A stretch of 64,000 nt of DNA, taken from contig NC_088775.1 of the NCBI RefSeq assembly GCF_954871325.1, positions 10,021,561 to 10,085,560 of the forward strand. Reading direction: 5' to 3'. The position numbers and the translations under genes are program-made. The notes under the pieces are model-generated. The model was given only the letters and a program-made list of their open reading frames with translations, was not told the origin of the DNA and made no database searches. The DNA comes from Gordionus sp. m RMFG-2023 (Eukaryota; Nematomorpha; Gordioida; Chordodea; Parachordodidae). Positions 1 to 17,773 of this stretch are shown here, piece by piece; position 1 is the first letter of the stretch; every line of letters begins with the position of its first letter.

Positions 1-2493
1 TATTTTTTTAAATAGATTTTACAAGTTTTTTTATAAAAATAGAAAGGAACACCCAAAGTTTTATTTATTTTTAATTTTTTAAAAAAATAACACCAATCTT
101 ATTATTTATACTTTAAATAAAAATTATTTTAAATATGGTTTCTGAATTATGGAAATATTTTGATAAAGATGAAGGTAATTTTGCAAAATGCGTCATCTGC
201 GGAATTCTAATTTCACGGGGAGGAATACTGAAAAATTCGTTCAATACAACTAACATTAGGAAACAACTGAAGCGTTGCCATCAAAAGGAATTCGAAGAGC
301 TATCACAAAAAGAACGAGAAATATTAGAAAAAACAAATCAAATTTTTAAAAAAAAGAGCCCTGAAAGTCAGCCAACAATATCAGCCATTCTTAATAAAAC
401 TAATATTTGGAAACATTATGATCCTAAATCAATAATAATTTCTAAATTTATAGGGGAAATGATAGCGTGACCACCAGCCGATTTCTATCTTGGAGGATAT
501 AGGCTTTAAAAGGCTTTTACATCATTTATGTCCAAATTACAAAATTCCCAATAGAAAGTATTTTTCGCAAGGAGTTATTCCGGATATATATGAAAAACTC
601 TCCGAAAAAATTCGTAAAGAAATTTTGGTTGACGATTCTTTTTTATCCTTTACGGTAGATATATGGACTAGAAATTCAGGTGGCGATTCTCACATCTCAT
701 TAACATGCCACTATATAAACCAAAATTTTCAACAAATTAATAGAGTTCTAAATGTTAAAACATTTAATGAGTCGCATACAGCAATAAATATTGCTCAAAT
801 TTTAGATGAAATTATTAATTATTGGGGTATAAAGAAAAATAAAATACACCTAATCATTAGAGATAATGCACCCAATATAACTTTGGCCATGAAAAATGGG
901 AAATTTCAAAGCGTTTCTTGTTTTGCACATAGTTTGCAATTGGTTGCACAGGCAGCAATTTTATCACAGAGATCTATTATTGACATGCTTGCCCGGGTTA
1001 GAAAAATAGTAGGACACTTTAAACATTCTTCTATTGCACAAAATTGTCTAAAAGAAATCCAAATTCGATTAAGTCTAGCCCAGCACAAATTAATCCAGGA
1101 TGTGCCCACCCATTGGGATTCTACCTATTATATGCTCGAAAGATTGATAGAACAAAAAAGGGCGGTACAGCTGTTCATTATCGATAATCCTAATTTGGGA
1201 AATCTCTCATTATATGAGTGGGAATTAGCAGAAAGGGTAATTGATGTTCTTGAACCAATTCAGAGAGTAACAAAAGAAATAAGTACGGAATCATGTTCAA
1301 TTAGCAATGTTATACCCTTTGTTGAAATTCTGAAAAGTGAATTAACAATTAATGGGGACACAGATAGAGGTGTGCAGACTATGAAGAATACCACTAATAA
1401 TCAATTAACAACTCGGTTTTTTGATATTTATGATGATGACAATTATGTTGTCGCAACATTACTTGATCCTCGATATAAGGATTTCTTTTTGCCAAAAAAC
1501 ATATCATACATAGAAAAGCTCAGGACTGCATGTGAGTCTTTTTTTAAAGGTGATGATAATGTTCAACTTCCAATTTCTAATAAAGATTCGCCAGGTTTTA
1601 TATTTTTTAAAATAAATTTAGATTTTATTGTTAACTTAGGTAATGACAATGAGAAAAATGTTCCACATAACATTAAAAAATGCAAATTTAATTTAAGGGA
1701 TGCTTATAAATTGAAAATCAAAGAAAAACTAGTAATAAATGAAATCGATAGTAATGTAAATGATGACCTGCCATACCTAATAGAAATCAAAGAATATTTA
1801 AAAGAATCTTTATATATAGAAAGTATGACAATATATTTTTCATATTAATTTAAATATTGCTTGGTTGGGCTATGATTGACCCATTTGTTTGGGTGATTTT
1901 TCAAAATCAACAAAAGATTGGGTTTGTATGAAACCCACTATTTTATAAATGCTAATTTTATATTTGTGTTATTTATTTAGAAAACTCGAATAACATTGAT
2001 GATATTAATATTATATCCCCAGTGAATCCACTTGAATATTGGAGAGTTAATGCTGTAAAATTTCCAACTTTATCAACACTTGCACGTAAATTTTTGGCTC
2101 CTCCAGCAACAAGTGTCCCATCTGAGTCTGCCTTCAGTACGGCAGGGGATATTGATAGTCCTCATCGTAGAAGCCTATTGCCTGAAAATCTAGAGGCTCT
2201 TATATTTATTAAAAAAAATCTAATATATTATAATTTTATATATTAAATATTACAATTTTATAAACCAACATAAAATGGATATATTATTATATATTTTTTT
2301 TAAAATTATTGTTGAAATAAAAAAATTAAATTATGCATAATTCTTTTATGCATAAAAAATATTGATTTATTAATTACATTTGGTTCAAAGAGGGGTGGTA
2401 AAAAATTAATATAAATATCGGATCGGTATCGGATCGGTTTTGAACCAATATCGGATCGGATCGGTAAAAAATATGTGGATCGGCACAGCCCTA
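1..2493 (+). mobile_element. hAT DNA transposon, 3' part (left end outside window)
   Basis: The element carries a BED-finger transposase with hAT catalytic and dimerisation regions, followed by a 3' end made of repeated GGATCGG-type subterminal motifs (2416-2480) and a terminal GGCACAGCCCTA ending near 2493. The reverse complement, TAGGGCTGTGCCGA, is the terminal inverted repeat. The same terminus and 5' coding region recur at 60907-61573 in opposite orientation, which confirms the boundary. The 5' terminus lies left of position 1, so the 8-bp target duplication cannot be tested. The element sits beyond exon 10 of the minus-strand RBBP4-like gene, most simply in its last intron. Confidence 0.88.
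135..2246 (+). pseudogene. hAT transposase (BED finger, RNase H-like core, dimerisation domain), frameshifted
   Basis: The coding region runs 135-470, 490-1848 and 2022-2246. The first part starts at ATG 135 and has a BED-type zinc finger (CVIC, then KRCH), but the usual first histidine of the finger is replaced by glutamine. One frame break lies near 466-475, between the finger and the core. The core has SFTVDIWTR (first D region), IIRDNAPN, CFAHSLQL and THWDSTYYMLERL, all classic hAT landmarks. An intron of about 160 nt is likely (donor GTATGA near 1820, acceptor TTTAG at 1980). The last exon has NPLEYWRVNAVKFPTLSTLA and PSESAFSTAG, the hAT C-terminal dimerisation motif. Long frames are open, so the copy is fairly recent but not intact. 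Confidence 0.88.
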
Positions 2494-7975
<5,482 letters not shown>

Positions 7976-8688
7976 AATCGTTTGGAGGGAATTATAATTT
8001 AAATTAATTTTAAATCCTCTGGGGTGTATCTTTATTTATAATGCATACATACATATGCAATAAAAGAAATGTTCTTAGAAGTATTAAGATTAATCATTTA
8101 TCATTTAATATTTTAGTCAGCGTCAGGCTAAGGAGTAAGGAAATTTGTCAACTTGCCCTTAATGGAGTACAATAGCTTAACAATAGGGGCCAGGATGTTT
8201 ATTACCCGGTCCCCAAGCAAAAAATATTTCAGCTTTCTGCCACTATTATCATCCAAAATCAACTATTATACTTTAAATTATATTTTTTAATATTAATTTA
8301 TTGTTTTGACAACCTTTGGTAATTTAGCTAGATTCTCATTCTTAGGGCTTATTAAAATTACAGAAATACATATCAAAAACTATATAACACAAATAAAAAA
8401 ACTCTTGACAAACGATCTTTAAATTTATTTATTAAATGAATAAAAAATATCCATTATGACCATATTTTGTAACCCCTATACTACATTACATAGTATATAT
8501 AAAAATCGAATACACAGAGATAAGGGATATCTACATAGGGGGGGGGGGGTATGACGTAAGATCTTGAAATTGGAGGGGAATGGCTAGTTTAAAATTCTAT
8601 TGTCAATAAAATTAAAGGATGATGGGGAGTATTGATTTGAATTTATGTTTTTTGCTAATTTTAGATAGGAGTATAGTAGTGTACGGGG
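7976..8688. other. Upstream region of the RBBP4-like gene, no gene seen
   Basis: This 0.7 kb holds the presumed 5' UTR and promoter of the minus-strand RBBP4-like gene. I see no open frame of note. A run of G at 8538-8549 and the GTACGGGG at 8681-8688 (target duplication of the next transposon) are the only marked features. No TATA box can be assigned with confidence in such AT-rich DNA. Confidence 0.4.
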
Positions 8689-9089
8689 CAGTGGCGTATC
8701 CATGATTTTCTTATGGGGGGGGGGGGATTTTTGGGGACTTCGCCCCCAAACCCCCTTTATCTGGCCTTCGGCCAGCTTTCCCCCGGCTTTCGGCCGGGTC
8801 TTATGTTTTAGCTATTCCATTTAATTATTCATAATTTAATAATCATTATATTTCTATTTGTAACTATTATTTACTAATTCGTGCTAATGGATATTTCAAG
8901 CCTATTTTTTATTATTTTTAGTTAGGTATATTATATTTAATAAAGTTTTTTAAATGTAAAGTTGAAATAAAGTTTAATGTCATTTTTTTTATAAAATTTG
9001 CTTTAAAAACTAGCCTCAGCTAAAACATACAATATAAGTATAATATAATTTATTTATTTATAATACTAATAGTAGTGTGTATAAAATAT

Positions 9090-9312
9090 TAATGTTGTTA
9101 AACGGCTCGTTTTGAGCTGATTTTTAAAAACGGTTAACTCAATATTTTCACCAGAAAAATATTAACTAAACCTCAAAATTTCGATACTATATGTCTAGAC
9201 CTTTGCTCCTTCTATGAGCAAAATTTTCAGGCTTGCATTATATTTTTCTGGATAAATAACTGAGTTAGCCGTTTTTAAAAATCGGCTCAAAACAAGGCGT
9301 TTAACAACACTA
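9090..9312. mobile_element. Hairpin hAT-MITE nested in copy A, with 8-bp TSD
   Basis: It is a 223-bp member of the same family as 5764-5982, starting TAATGTTGTTAAACGGCTCG and ending GGCGTTTAACAACACTA. It is flanked on both sides by TAAAATAT (9082-9089 and 9313-9320). It inserted after copy A, since the surrounding hAT sequence continues on both sides. Confidence 0.9.
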
Positions 9313-9455
9313 TAAAATATTGAATAGAAAATAATTAAAAAAAACAAGTTTTTTTAAACTTCTTATCAAATACAATATTATACAAATTTTTTTATTAAAT
9401 ACTATAATTATAATGCGATTTTTAATTTTCGTGGGAATTTTGCCAATTCATCAAG

Positions 9456-10100
9456 AATTTTGTTTGTCTTTGGGACCAAATCTCTGTGTATATATAACAG
9501 AGCTAACCCATTTAGCCGAGATTCGGAATTAGTAATTCATAAATATGTTTTCAACCTTCTTAAGTTGGAAAGTCCTTTCATTCGTACATGTTATAATAGG
9601 CAAACAGGTAGGATATAAAACATCTTCAAAATATTAGGAATTTGAGCCAAGGTTTCTTTACACCGATTGAACGCATCAATAGCATGCTCAGGTAAAATAG
9701 CTAAACGTATTAAATATTTATCACAATTCAAATTCACTGATTAAATTTATTTCAGTATCAATATCATAGGAAAAAAATTTTGCTAAATATTTGATTTTGC
9801 CAATAGTGGCATTAGAAAACGAAGATGGATCTTTGGGTATTAAAACTTGAAGATTGCTAAAGACTTGTTTTTTATCTAAAAACCGTACTTTTATTTGCGA
9901 TAAAAAAGTATCTAATAATGGGATGAAAGTGGATATTTTATAATATTCTTCAGTTGAGCCAATATTTATTTTACATCCCATTAATTGCCCAGGTGCTAGA
10001 CGAAGTTTAATTAGTGTTATATCATAAATTTTAGCCTTCGATTCAACGTCTATATAAATATTATGAAAATATTCATCTACATTCATTCTTATTGTATCTA
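9456..10100 (-). pseudogene. Decayed hAT transposase fragment of copy A
   Basis: The open stretch 10086-9721 reads MNVDEYFHNIYIDVESKAKI and includes KINIGSTEEYYKISTFIPLL and KKQVFSNLQVLIPKDPSSFS. The same peptide occurs at 18304-18579 in copy B and, more diverged, around 34250-34450. Downstream on the minus strand (9600-9456) is the C-terminal dimerisation region, better seen at 18630-18821. Several frame breaks separate the pieces, so no functional product is expected. Confidence 0.75.
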
Positions 10101-10720
10101 CCTATTCATATATATTTTTCGCCTAATCAATAACCTGAACCAAATCTAAATTTGGTTTTTGCAAATTTCTACAAAGTAGTGAGCTATAGGAATGCAACTA
10201 GCAGCAATGATAAACTCTGATTGATCAATTGAATTCAATAATGATATTGCTTCTGATGACACATTACTTTTGCTCAGCCTTATTTAACTTTTGTATTTCT
10301 ATTTCTTCTGTTCTACAAAATCGAAGTAAAAATAAAATATTTAAAAAATTATATATATTTATTAATAATTAATATTAAAAATACTTATTAATTCTAACTT
10401 ACTAATATTTTGAATTTAAATAATAATAAAATAAATTACCATTTGATTTCAATCTCTTTGAACTTAATGTTTTTCCATTTTATTAATATTTTTGAATAAT
10501 GTTAATGTACTCACAAGGAAAGTAAATTTTAATAAAATTTATTTATAAAAAATAAGTGTTATGTTGGAAAATTGATATTCAAATATTTGTAAAATTTTGA
10601 TTTGGGGGGGGGGGGGTGAAGGGTAAAATTTTTATTAGCTTAAAATGATATTTATGAAAACAGTCCAATTTGCGATGGGGGGGGGAATTTCCCCCTTTCC
10701 CCCCATTGGTTACGCGCCTG

Positions 10721-12061
10721 GTACGGGGTATGGGCTATGGTAAAATTCTTCAGGAGTATAAAATAAAATCGTCATTGATTTAGGAAGTTTAGAGGTTACT
10801 GGAAATACGTGGTAATTACGTTTATGTTTAAATTAATTGCAAAAAATATACATTGATTGGAAAAATTGAAAGTATGAAGAATTATGAAAGTTCATCGGAA
10901 ATACGTGGTAATTACGTTTTTCGTTAAATTAATTGCAAAAAATATACATTAATTGGAAAAATTATAAGTATGAGTTAATATTATGAAATCTAGATAAATT
11001 AATCGAAAGATATTCAGCGTAATTTGTATTGAAATAATCGATTTATTTTTTTGTTTTTTATTTATCCTTAAGTTATATTTTGTTTAATTTAAAAGTTTTT
11101 AAATTTGTGTTACTTTTGTAAAACATTAAACGATTTTCATAATAGTTTTTTACCTCAATTTTATTAAAAGAATATAATATAAATGTATCCGAAGGCTAAT
11201 CTATTTAAGAAGGGATAATTTCACATATGATCCCATAGGATAATTCCTAACTCATTCATTTAATTATAAAACATGATCAATCATAGATATGACAATAAAA
11301 ATATAATATATCTTGGATATACAAATATAGAAGTTTATACATTCTAATAATGTTAGCAGTTAAACATTGCCACCTAATATTATGCATACAAATAATCTAA
11401 CTAACGAATATACTAATTCATAATATATAAATAATATAATACTGTTAATATATAAATTTTGCATATTTTAATAACCTTTGAAATTTATATTTTCATAATT
11501 ACTTTTAAATTTATTTAATGATCTTTTTTCTTTTTGTGAAATATATTTTGTGCGACCTTTAGAAAAAGATATCGTATTTGTATAAGTAAAACGTTAAAAT
11601 AACTTTTCTTAAAGTAACCTTAAAACAAATTGTAAATTGTATATATGTAAATAGTATTAAAATAATAATATATATAGTTGCGAAATTTTTAGTAGTAACA
11701 GATATAGAAAAATAAAAGATTTTAAAATGAATTTCAAATAATATCAGTCTTGCCTCTCCTGCCTTCCCTGAAAATAACAAATACCATATATTCATACATA
11801 TATTTCCATAATATCAATAATAACTATATATGTATAATTTCCTCTTTCATATATAATCCTTCAGAATCGCATGGATACTTTATAATATATCTAAGTTTTT
11901 TCCAAATATATAAGAATTAATATTTTAGCAACATTACCAATTAATACATGCACAAATGCGAGGATCTTTTCTTCATTACAGAGTATAAAAACTTATCAGT
12001 GTGAGCATCCTTCATCCCATATTGCCTCAAGCAGTTTTCTAAAGCAAAATAGATTCCTACT
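10721..12061. other. Intergenic AT-rich DNA with a 105-bp tandem duplication
   Basis: At about 10790-10880 and 10893-10978 two copies of a roughly 105-bp unit lie in tandem. Both contain GGAAATACGTGGTAATTACG and TTAATTGCAAAAAATATACAT. The rest is AT-rich with no supported gene; the ORF at 11559-11795 has only low-complexity hydrophobic content. Confidence 0.6.
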
Positions 12062-12207
12062 TTAGAAAACGGGCATGGCAATGACCACTGAGCGTTTTTG
12101 GTACTTATATTTAGACTGAGGCAATTTTTTCCCAATAACACCTGATGGCACCTTAACTTTCTGGTGTTCTCGAAATTTTTTCATTTCTTGAAGGTATACA
12201 TCTACAT
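12062..12207 (-). CDS. Unassigned 3'-terminal exon of a minus-strand gene
   Basis: The minus strand has an acceptor (ATAAACAG at 12208-12215), then an open frame of 47 residues ending in TAA at 12064-12062. The peptide includes YLQEMKKFREHQKVKVPSG and YKYQKRSVVIAMPVF, charged and varied in composition, unlike random AT-rich translation. The exon starts in phase 1 (two bases finish a codon). The upstream exon would lie at higher coordinates, where a nested hAT now sits. I do not recognise the family. It could be a pseudogene fragment. Confidence 0.45.
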
Positions 12208-12893
12208 CTGTTTATGAGATAATTATTAATATTATTTATATATTATAAGCTTATTTAACAACCAAACTTTATATAATGTTTGAATAGGTTTAATTTGGGC
12301 CCCAGATTTTTGCAAAAGTTAAACAGTTGATTAATTTATCAAGATTAAAAATTTAATTGGGACACTAGACCTGTGCGCCGATCGCCGATATTTTTGGCGA
12401 CGCTAAAAAATGTCGCTTTGAGTTTACTTTTTATCTGACCCCTTCTCGGTGTCTTTTATATTTATTAAAATTACGCCGATGCGCTGCCGATTTTAGTATC
12501 TGCGGTACATGGCCGTGGTAAATATTTTTTAAAATAGTTTTAATTATTTAATAAATATTTTCACATCATTTGACATCAATTTTGAATGTAATCAATCAAA
12601 AGTTTATTAGATGTCCTAACCAGATGGCATAGTATATTAATTATGCTTGAAAGGTATCTGGAGAAAATAAAAAACTATGAATCAGATCTAGTAGAAAAAC
12701 TATTATCTTTTCTTTCAATATTTAAAGAAACAGATGAATTTCTATTTGCACAAAAAGGCCTATCTTAATGGAATCACTTTTAGACGTAGAAACAAATTTA
12801 GTAGTAAAGAATAATGTTAGCTCAAAAATCATTTCCCTAAAGGGAAATATGCTAAAAAAAATTTGTTTTCCGGTTTGTGATCTGTTAGTACTA

Positions 12894-14797
12894 CATAGGC
12901 GTAGCCAAGATTTTCCTAATGGGAGGGGGGAGGGAATTAAAAAATTTTTGGGGGCTTCGCCCCCAGACCCCATTTTGGGCGGGTCTTTGGCCCGCTTTTG
13001 CCCGGCCTTCAGCCAGGTTACCTTAGTCTATATATAGTCATTAAATACTTTTACAAGATAGGAGGTTAATTTTAATAAAAAAAAATAGGCCTGGAACAAA
13101 TAATGATTTTAAAAAAATCCTATACAAGCAGCCATTTTGATAATTTTTTTGAAAATCTAAATTACATATAACGACAAAATTATCATTTGACTTTGAGTTT
13201 AATAAAAATTATTGGATGACGAATGAATTACAGTAAAATATTGATAATGCGTTTTTAAGATCATTGTATTTCTTATGATTTATAATATTTTTTATTTTAT
13301 AAAGTATGTCCAATTTTAACAAAGTTCTTAAAAAAAGAATACATAACGTTAGATTGCTGCCTAAAGTATCAATTTCTGGATGAATGACACAAAGATAATA
13401 ATTGCTTTGTTAAAAAATAGTTTATATGGATAAATTGAATATGTAATTTGATATTTAAATAAATAAATAAAAATATAGATAGTATAGATTATTTGGTACA
13501 AAAGTTGCCAATATATAAATCTTTCTAACATAAGATTTAATAAATCTAAATTTATGCAGATATCGGTTAGGATCGGATTTAAATTTTCACCCATATAGGG
13601 TTATGAAAATTTTTTTAACTTACTTTATTTTGGTATTTTTATTAATATGCAAATATGCAAATAGTTAATAAGTGGTCACCATAGGCGTAGCCAAGATTTT
13701 CCTAAGGGGGGAGGGATTTAAAAATTACTCGCTTTTGCCTGGCCTTCGGCCGGGTTACCTTAGACTATATATAATCATTAAATATTTTTACAAGATAGGA
13801 GGTAAATTTTAAGAAAAAAAAATAAGCCTGGAACAAATATGAAATATATTTTTATTAGTTATATAAATTTAATAAATTACTTGTATGTAAATAATTTATT
13901 CCAAACAAATATAAGAAATTTATTTATAAAAAGTAAGTAAACATATAGTTGATATTCCTCTAGATTGGTTACAAAATACTAGGTAAAATTCAACTTTTAC
14001 AGACATATTTGATAGTTAGAGAATATATTATTGTTAATATTTTAACAAATTTTACTAATCAATGCTTTTGATAATAAATATAGTAACAATTTGCATTCAA
14101 TTATTTAATGCCATCTATTTATTTTAAATAAAAAATGATATTAAAAAATAATTTTCATATTATTCATCTCACAATGTCTTTAAAAGATATTTTCTGATGT
14201 CCTATTTTATAGTTTTCTGTAAATATATAATTCGCTATATTGGTAAAAATTATTTGATTGTCATATGATAATTGATATAATTAAATACACTGTAAATCTA
14301 CGTCATATAATATTCCACTGTTTGTATTGTGCTTTAATTTTTTTATTTAATTTATGATTTAATTTTATAAATAGTTTTGTAATTATATTTTACTTTTATT
14401 AAGATAAAATTAAAATTACTCACTTTATAAATAATTATATTTGATATATTATATTATTTAGTAATTTTATGAATCTATTATTATAATTATAATATATTTC
14501 ATTTTTGTCTTAAGACTTATTTTTAGTTTATATTCCATTTCTTTAAAAACATTTTGTGTTCACTTTTTTTATATATAAATTATGATGAATAGTTTTAGTT
14601 TAAAAAAAATATCAACTTTTATATTCTTTCTTTCAAATTATTGTTTAAGATATATACATACATTTTTGGGGGTCAGGGAGTGGGGGGAGGACTAAGGGGG
14701 ATATTCTTTATTAGCTTAAAATGGTATTCACAAAAAGTGACAAATTTCTGAACGGAGGGGGAATTCCCCTTGCCACCCCCCTCTGCCTACGCCTATG
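12894..14797. mobile_element. hAT-like element C nested in element E, near-perfect TSD
   Basis: The left end CATAGGCGTAGCCAAGATTTT and the right end CTCTGCCTACGCCTATG are inverted repeats with G/C-rich runs inside. The flanking octamers TAGTACTA (12886-12893) and GAGTACTA (14798-14805) match at seven of eight bases. A second copy of the left 200 bp begins at 13680, sharing CCTAGGGGG-type runs and ACAAGATAGGAGGT, so either a nested relative or an internal duplication is present. I found no transposase inside; it is probably non-autonomous. Confidence 0.78.
13680..13850. repeat. Second left-end copy inside element C
   Basis: CATAGGCGTAGCCAAGATTT at 13680 and CGGCCGGGTTACCTTAGACT repeat the sequence at 12894-13110 with about 170 bp of similarity, in the same orientation. 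The flanking octamer does not match the right end, which points to an internal duplication or a truncated second insertion. Confidence 0.65.
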
Positions 14798-15585
14798 GAG
14801 TACTAAATTATGTTCATATAATTTATTTATTTTTAACTTCAAAAATAATCTAAGTATTAGCTTCTCTTCTAGACCCAAGATAATTGAAAATTGTGTCAAT
14901 GTATCTATAATAAAACAAAAATTCTTGGAATTTATCATGAAGCATCATAAACGTATAGAGTATGATAATATTAGTGAAGTAAATATAGCGATTGAGAATC
15001 AAGAGGGAATATTAAATTCAAATTATTTTACAAAATTAGTTACTAAACATTCAACAATTACAAATTATGAATACACTTTAAGTGATTTAGAACAAGAATG
15101 CCATATTCTTTTCGAAAAACACCCTAACAAGATATAGATGTTCCTAATTTCTGAAGAGAAAAGTGGATCAAACTTCATAATCTTTTCACTCTACCTAAAA
15201 AAATTTTTTGTTTTCCGGAAATTAGCACATTAAGTAAAATAGTTTCCTCTATCATTGGGTTGACTTTGAATTCAAAGAAATCTGTCCGGAAAATTTAAAT
15301 AAAATTAATTATTTTCATACAAAATAATTATAAAATTACAAAATCGATTTTGAATTTATAATGAGTTTTCTCTTCAAAGATCTAATATACCGAGATATAT
15401 ATAGTGTAGTATATATTAATTTAATTTTTCTTAAAAAAATTAATTAGCAATCAAAAAAATATATTTTATAAAAAATTTATAACGGTGTGCGATTTACGCC
15501 ATCTATGTTGACGTCGTCGGTGCGTCGCCGGCTAGTTTTGAAAATCGCGTCGGGCCGCCTATAGTTTTGTAGGCGCACAGGTCTA

Positions 15586-17773
15586 ATTTGAGCTAAAGAA
15601 TTTGATCAAATTAAGAGATGCTTAATTATCAAGACCCAAATTAAACAAGTTACTGTTATACATACATCTATGTTATACCCACAACATGACTTTATTTTAA
15701 TTCTAATCTGTTAAAATCTCAAAATAGAATGAGAACAAAGCCCTAAAACAGTTATATCATGCGAATCCCAATTTATATAATAACAATATTAGAATGGTGT
15801 AATAGAATGCAAGAAAATACAAGGCAGTTCAAATATATGTATTTTATCTAGTTTTATCTCGACTCATTTAATTATTTTTAGGAAGAATTAGGTAATTTTG
15901 AAAAATTACCTAATTTTTTTAAACTTTATTTTATGAATGCGTTATTTTATTTAAATTTGAAAAATCATTTTTCCTTATAATATATTTAATCATTGTTGAT
16001 AGTTGGCTCACTCTAGGCTTACATTCAGAGACTTTGGACTTAATTTGTTTAACTTGATTTCACATACAAAATTGCATGGAAAAATCGATTCAAATACAAA
16101 TGGTTAAAATATTTCATTCCCAATTTGGGACAAAATTAAAAAAAACTGAAAACACATTTCAAAACAGATTTTTTTAAATAAAAAATAAAAACGCACTCAA
16201 TAAATAAGCTATTTATTTTATTTTAATTAAATTAATATAAATTAAATTCAATTTATTAGACGAAATTCTTAGTGAAGACGCGATTTAACAGATCATTGAA
16301 AATCCTTAGAATATTATTATAATAGAAATTAAAAGTAAAATTAAGATCAATATGAAACACCATTCTCAATTAAAAGATTTTATAGACTTTGTCAACTGTT
16401 AAATTATATTTGATCGCACCCAATAGTAATTAATTCTTCCTCATATTATCATCAACATAACTATTTACTAGATTATATTTATAAATATTAATTCGATTTA
16501 AAATAATAATAAATTACGTGTAATAGTTTGTTTATCCATCTGAATGTAGCAAGTGTTTGGATAAATGGGGAATAGAGTGTCCCCAACAACTTGGTATTGT
16601 ATCAAAGGCAATGGATACTTTAATAAAATTTATAATATAATATTAAAATGCAAATTATTTACAAGCAAGACCAGAGTGAAGGCAAAATAAACAAATAAAA
16701 ATATGATCACACTTCCTCACCAACAATTTTTCAAAACAAATTAGGTTATTTTTAAATATCTCTATTTACTTATGTAAAATATTAATATATATGAAAAAAA
16801 CAAATATATTACCTTCAATTTTATATTTGAAGTTGAATAGTATTTGTCATTGACACTTTTTCTTGTCGGCTCTTTTAGAATTTATTACAAAATTGAATTG
16901 TGAATATATTTTTTAAATATAATATATATATGTATATACAGAGGAAAATCTTTTTAGTATACTTATTTCTTGCCTAAAAAATGATTCATCCATTTAAAAG
17001 ACTTTAATAATAATATTTCATATTTATTTTATTCAACCAAGAAATGAGGAATGTAAACCTTTTTATTCCAATATATTGACATCTTTCTTACTTTAATAAA
17101 TGACTTAATCTAATATTAAGCGAATTCTATTTTACTTTAATCCACAATTTAAAAAAAACTTATCTCAAGTAAATATTTGAATTGAATTTATGAATAATTA
17201 CCACAATTATCATTATCCATGTACGGATATACTCTGTGAATGTCTGTTCTAAACTTGAATAAATTGCTTAAATAATTAATTAGTATTTAAATTTCAAAAA
17301 AAATTTAACAAAATTTAATAATGATGCTTATTTTTAAAATTTTCCTAATTCGATTGTTACATTTCATGCCTTTTAAGTCGTTTTATGCTTTTTATATGCG
17401 AAGATTTGCCTGATTTTGTTCTTTTTACTTTGTTTAATATTCATTTTCAGACTTTTGCATGGTTTGGTGACCCGCTTCTCTTTGATGTTTGACAAACAAT
17501 ATTTAAAAAAAAAGGAATTGAAAAAATTTTGTTATAATTAAGTTTAAATCTTCTCATTAAAAAAATATATTATAACTGAATTAATTACTAACAACAATTT
17601 AGAGTCAGCACATCATGTTTTTTTTAATACTTATTGACAATCAAGCCAATATACAAAAACTAGATATTAAAATCTCTGATTGTAAAAAGAGAATATTATT
17701 TGGCTGAAGGGTAGAATTCCTTTATATAAGTTAAATTTTCTGCAAAATCTATTGAGAGATAAAATAAGGATAG
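15586..17773. other. AT-rich intergenic stretch, one short perfect hairpin
   Basis: I see no supported gene in 2.2 kb. At 15886-15915 there is a perfect hairpin with 14-bp arms (AATTAGGTAATTTT) and a 2-nt loop. Short open frames around 16540-16640 occur on both strands but none can be favoured. Confidence 0.4.

Larger units (their letters stand above)
8689..10720 (-). mobile_element. hAT transposon copy A with perfect 8-bp TSD
   Basis: The ends are CAGTGGCGTATCCAT (8689) and GGTTACGCGCCTG (10720), whose inverted forms match imperfectly. Both are followed inward by long G runs. The flanks are the identical octamer GTACGGGG at 8681-8688 and 10721-10728, a textbook hAT target duplication. The minus strand codes for a decayed transposase (9721-10086 is the longest open piece). 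Copy B at 17774-19253 is the same sub-family and carries the equivalent segment. A hairpin MITE is inserted at 9090-9312. Confidence 0.93.
12366..15585 (+). mobile_element. hAT element E (TAGACCTGTGCGCC ends), interrupted by another hAT
   Basis: The left end TAGACCTGTGCGCCGATCG (12366) and the right end GTAGGCGCACAGGTCTA (15585) are inverted matches over 14 bases. Between them, split by element C, is hAT-like coding sequence: around 12590-12720 the frame reads SLLDVLTRWHSILIMLERYL, the W-rich block typical of hAT transposases, and about 14800-15260 carries the C-terminal part. No clear target duplication is visible at the outer borders, so the ends are less sure than for the other copies. It has several frame breaks. 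Confidence 0.72.

Noticed and set aside
466-490. Reverse-strand GGTGGTCACGC resembling the HGGH stretch expected in the missing RBBP4 exon
   Set aside because: It lies inside the hAT transposase coding region, reads GGHAII instead of GGHTAKISDF, and has no splice borders.
8537-8550. Poly-G run as a separate regulatory element
   Set aside because: Such runs recur mainly at or near hAT ends here, so a transposon origin is more likely than a regulatory role.
16535-16640. Protein-like short frames on both strands (plus CSKCLDKWGIECPQQLG)
   Set aside because: Three overlapping frames on opposite strands look equally plausible and none has convincing splice borders, so no exon can be chosen.
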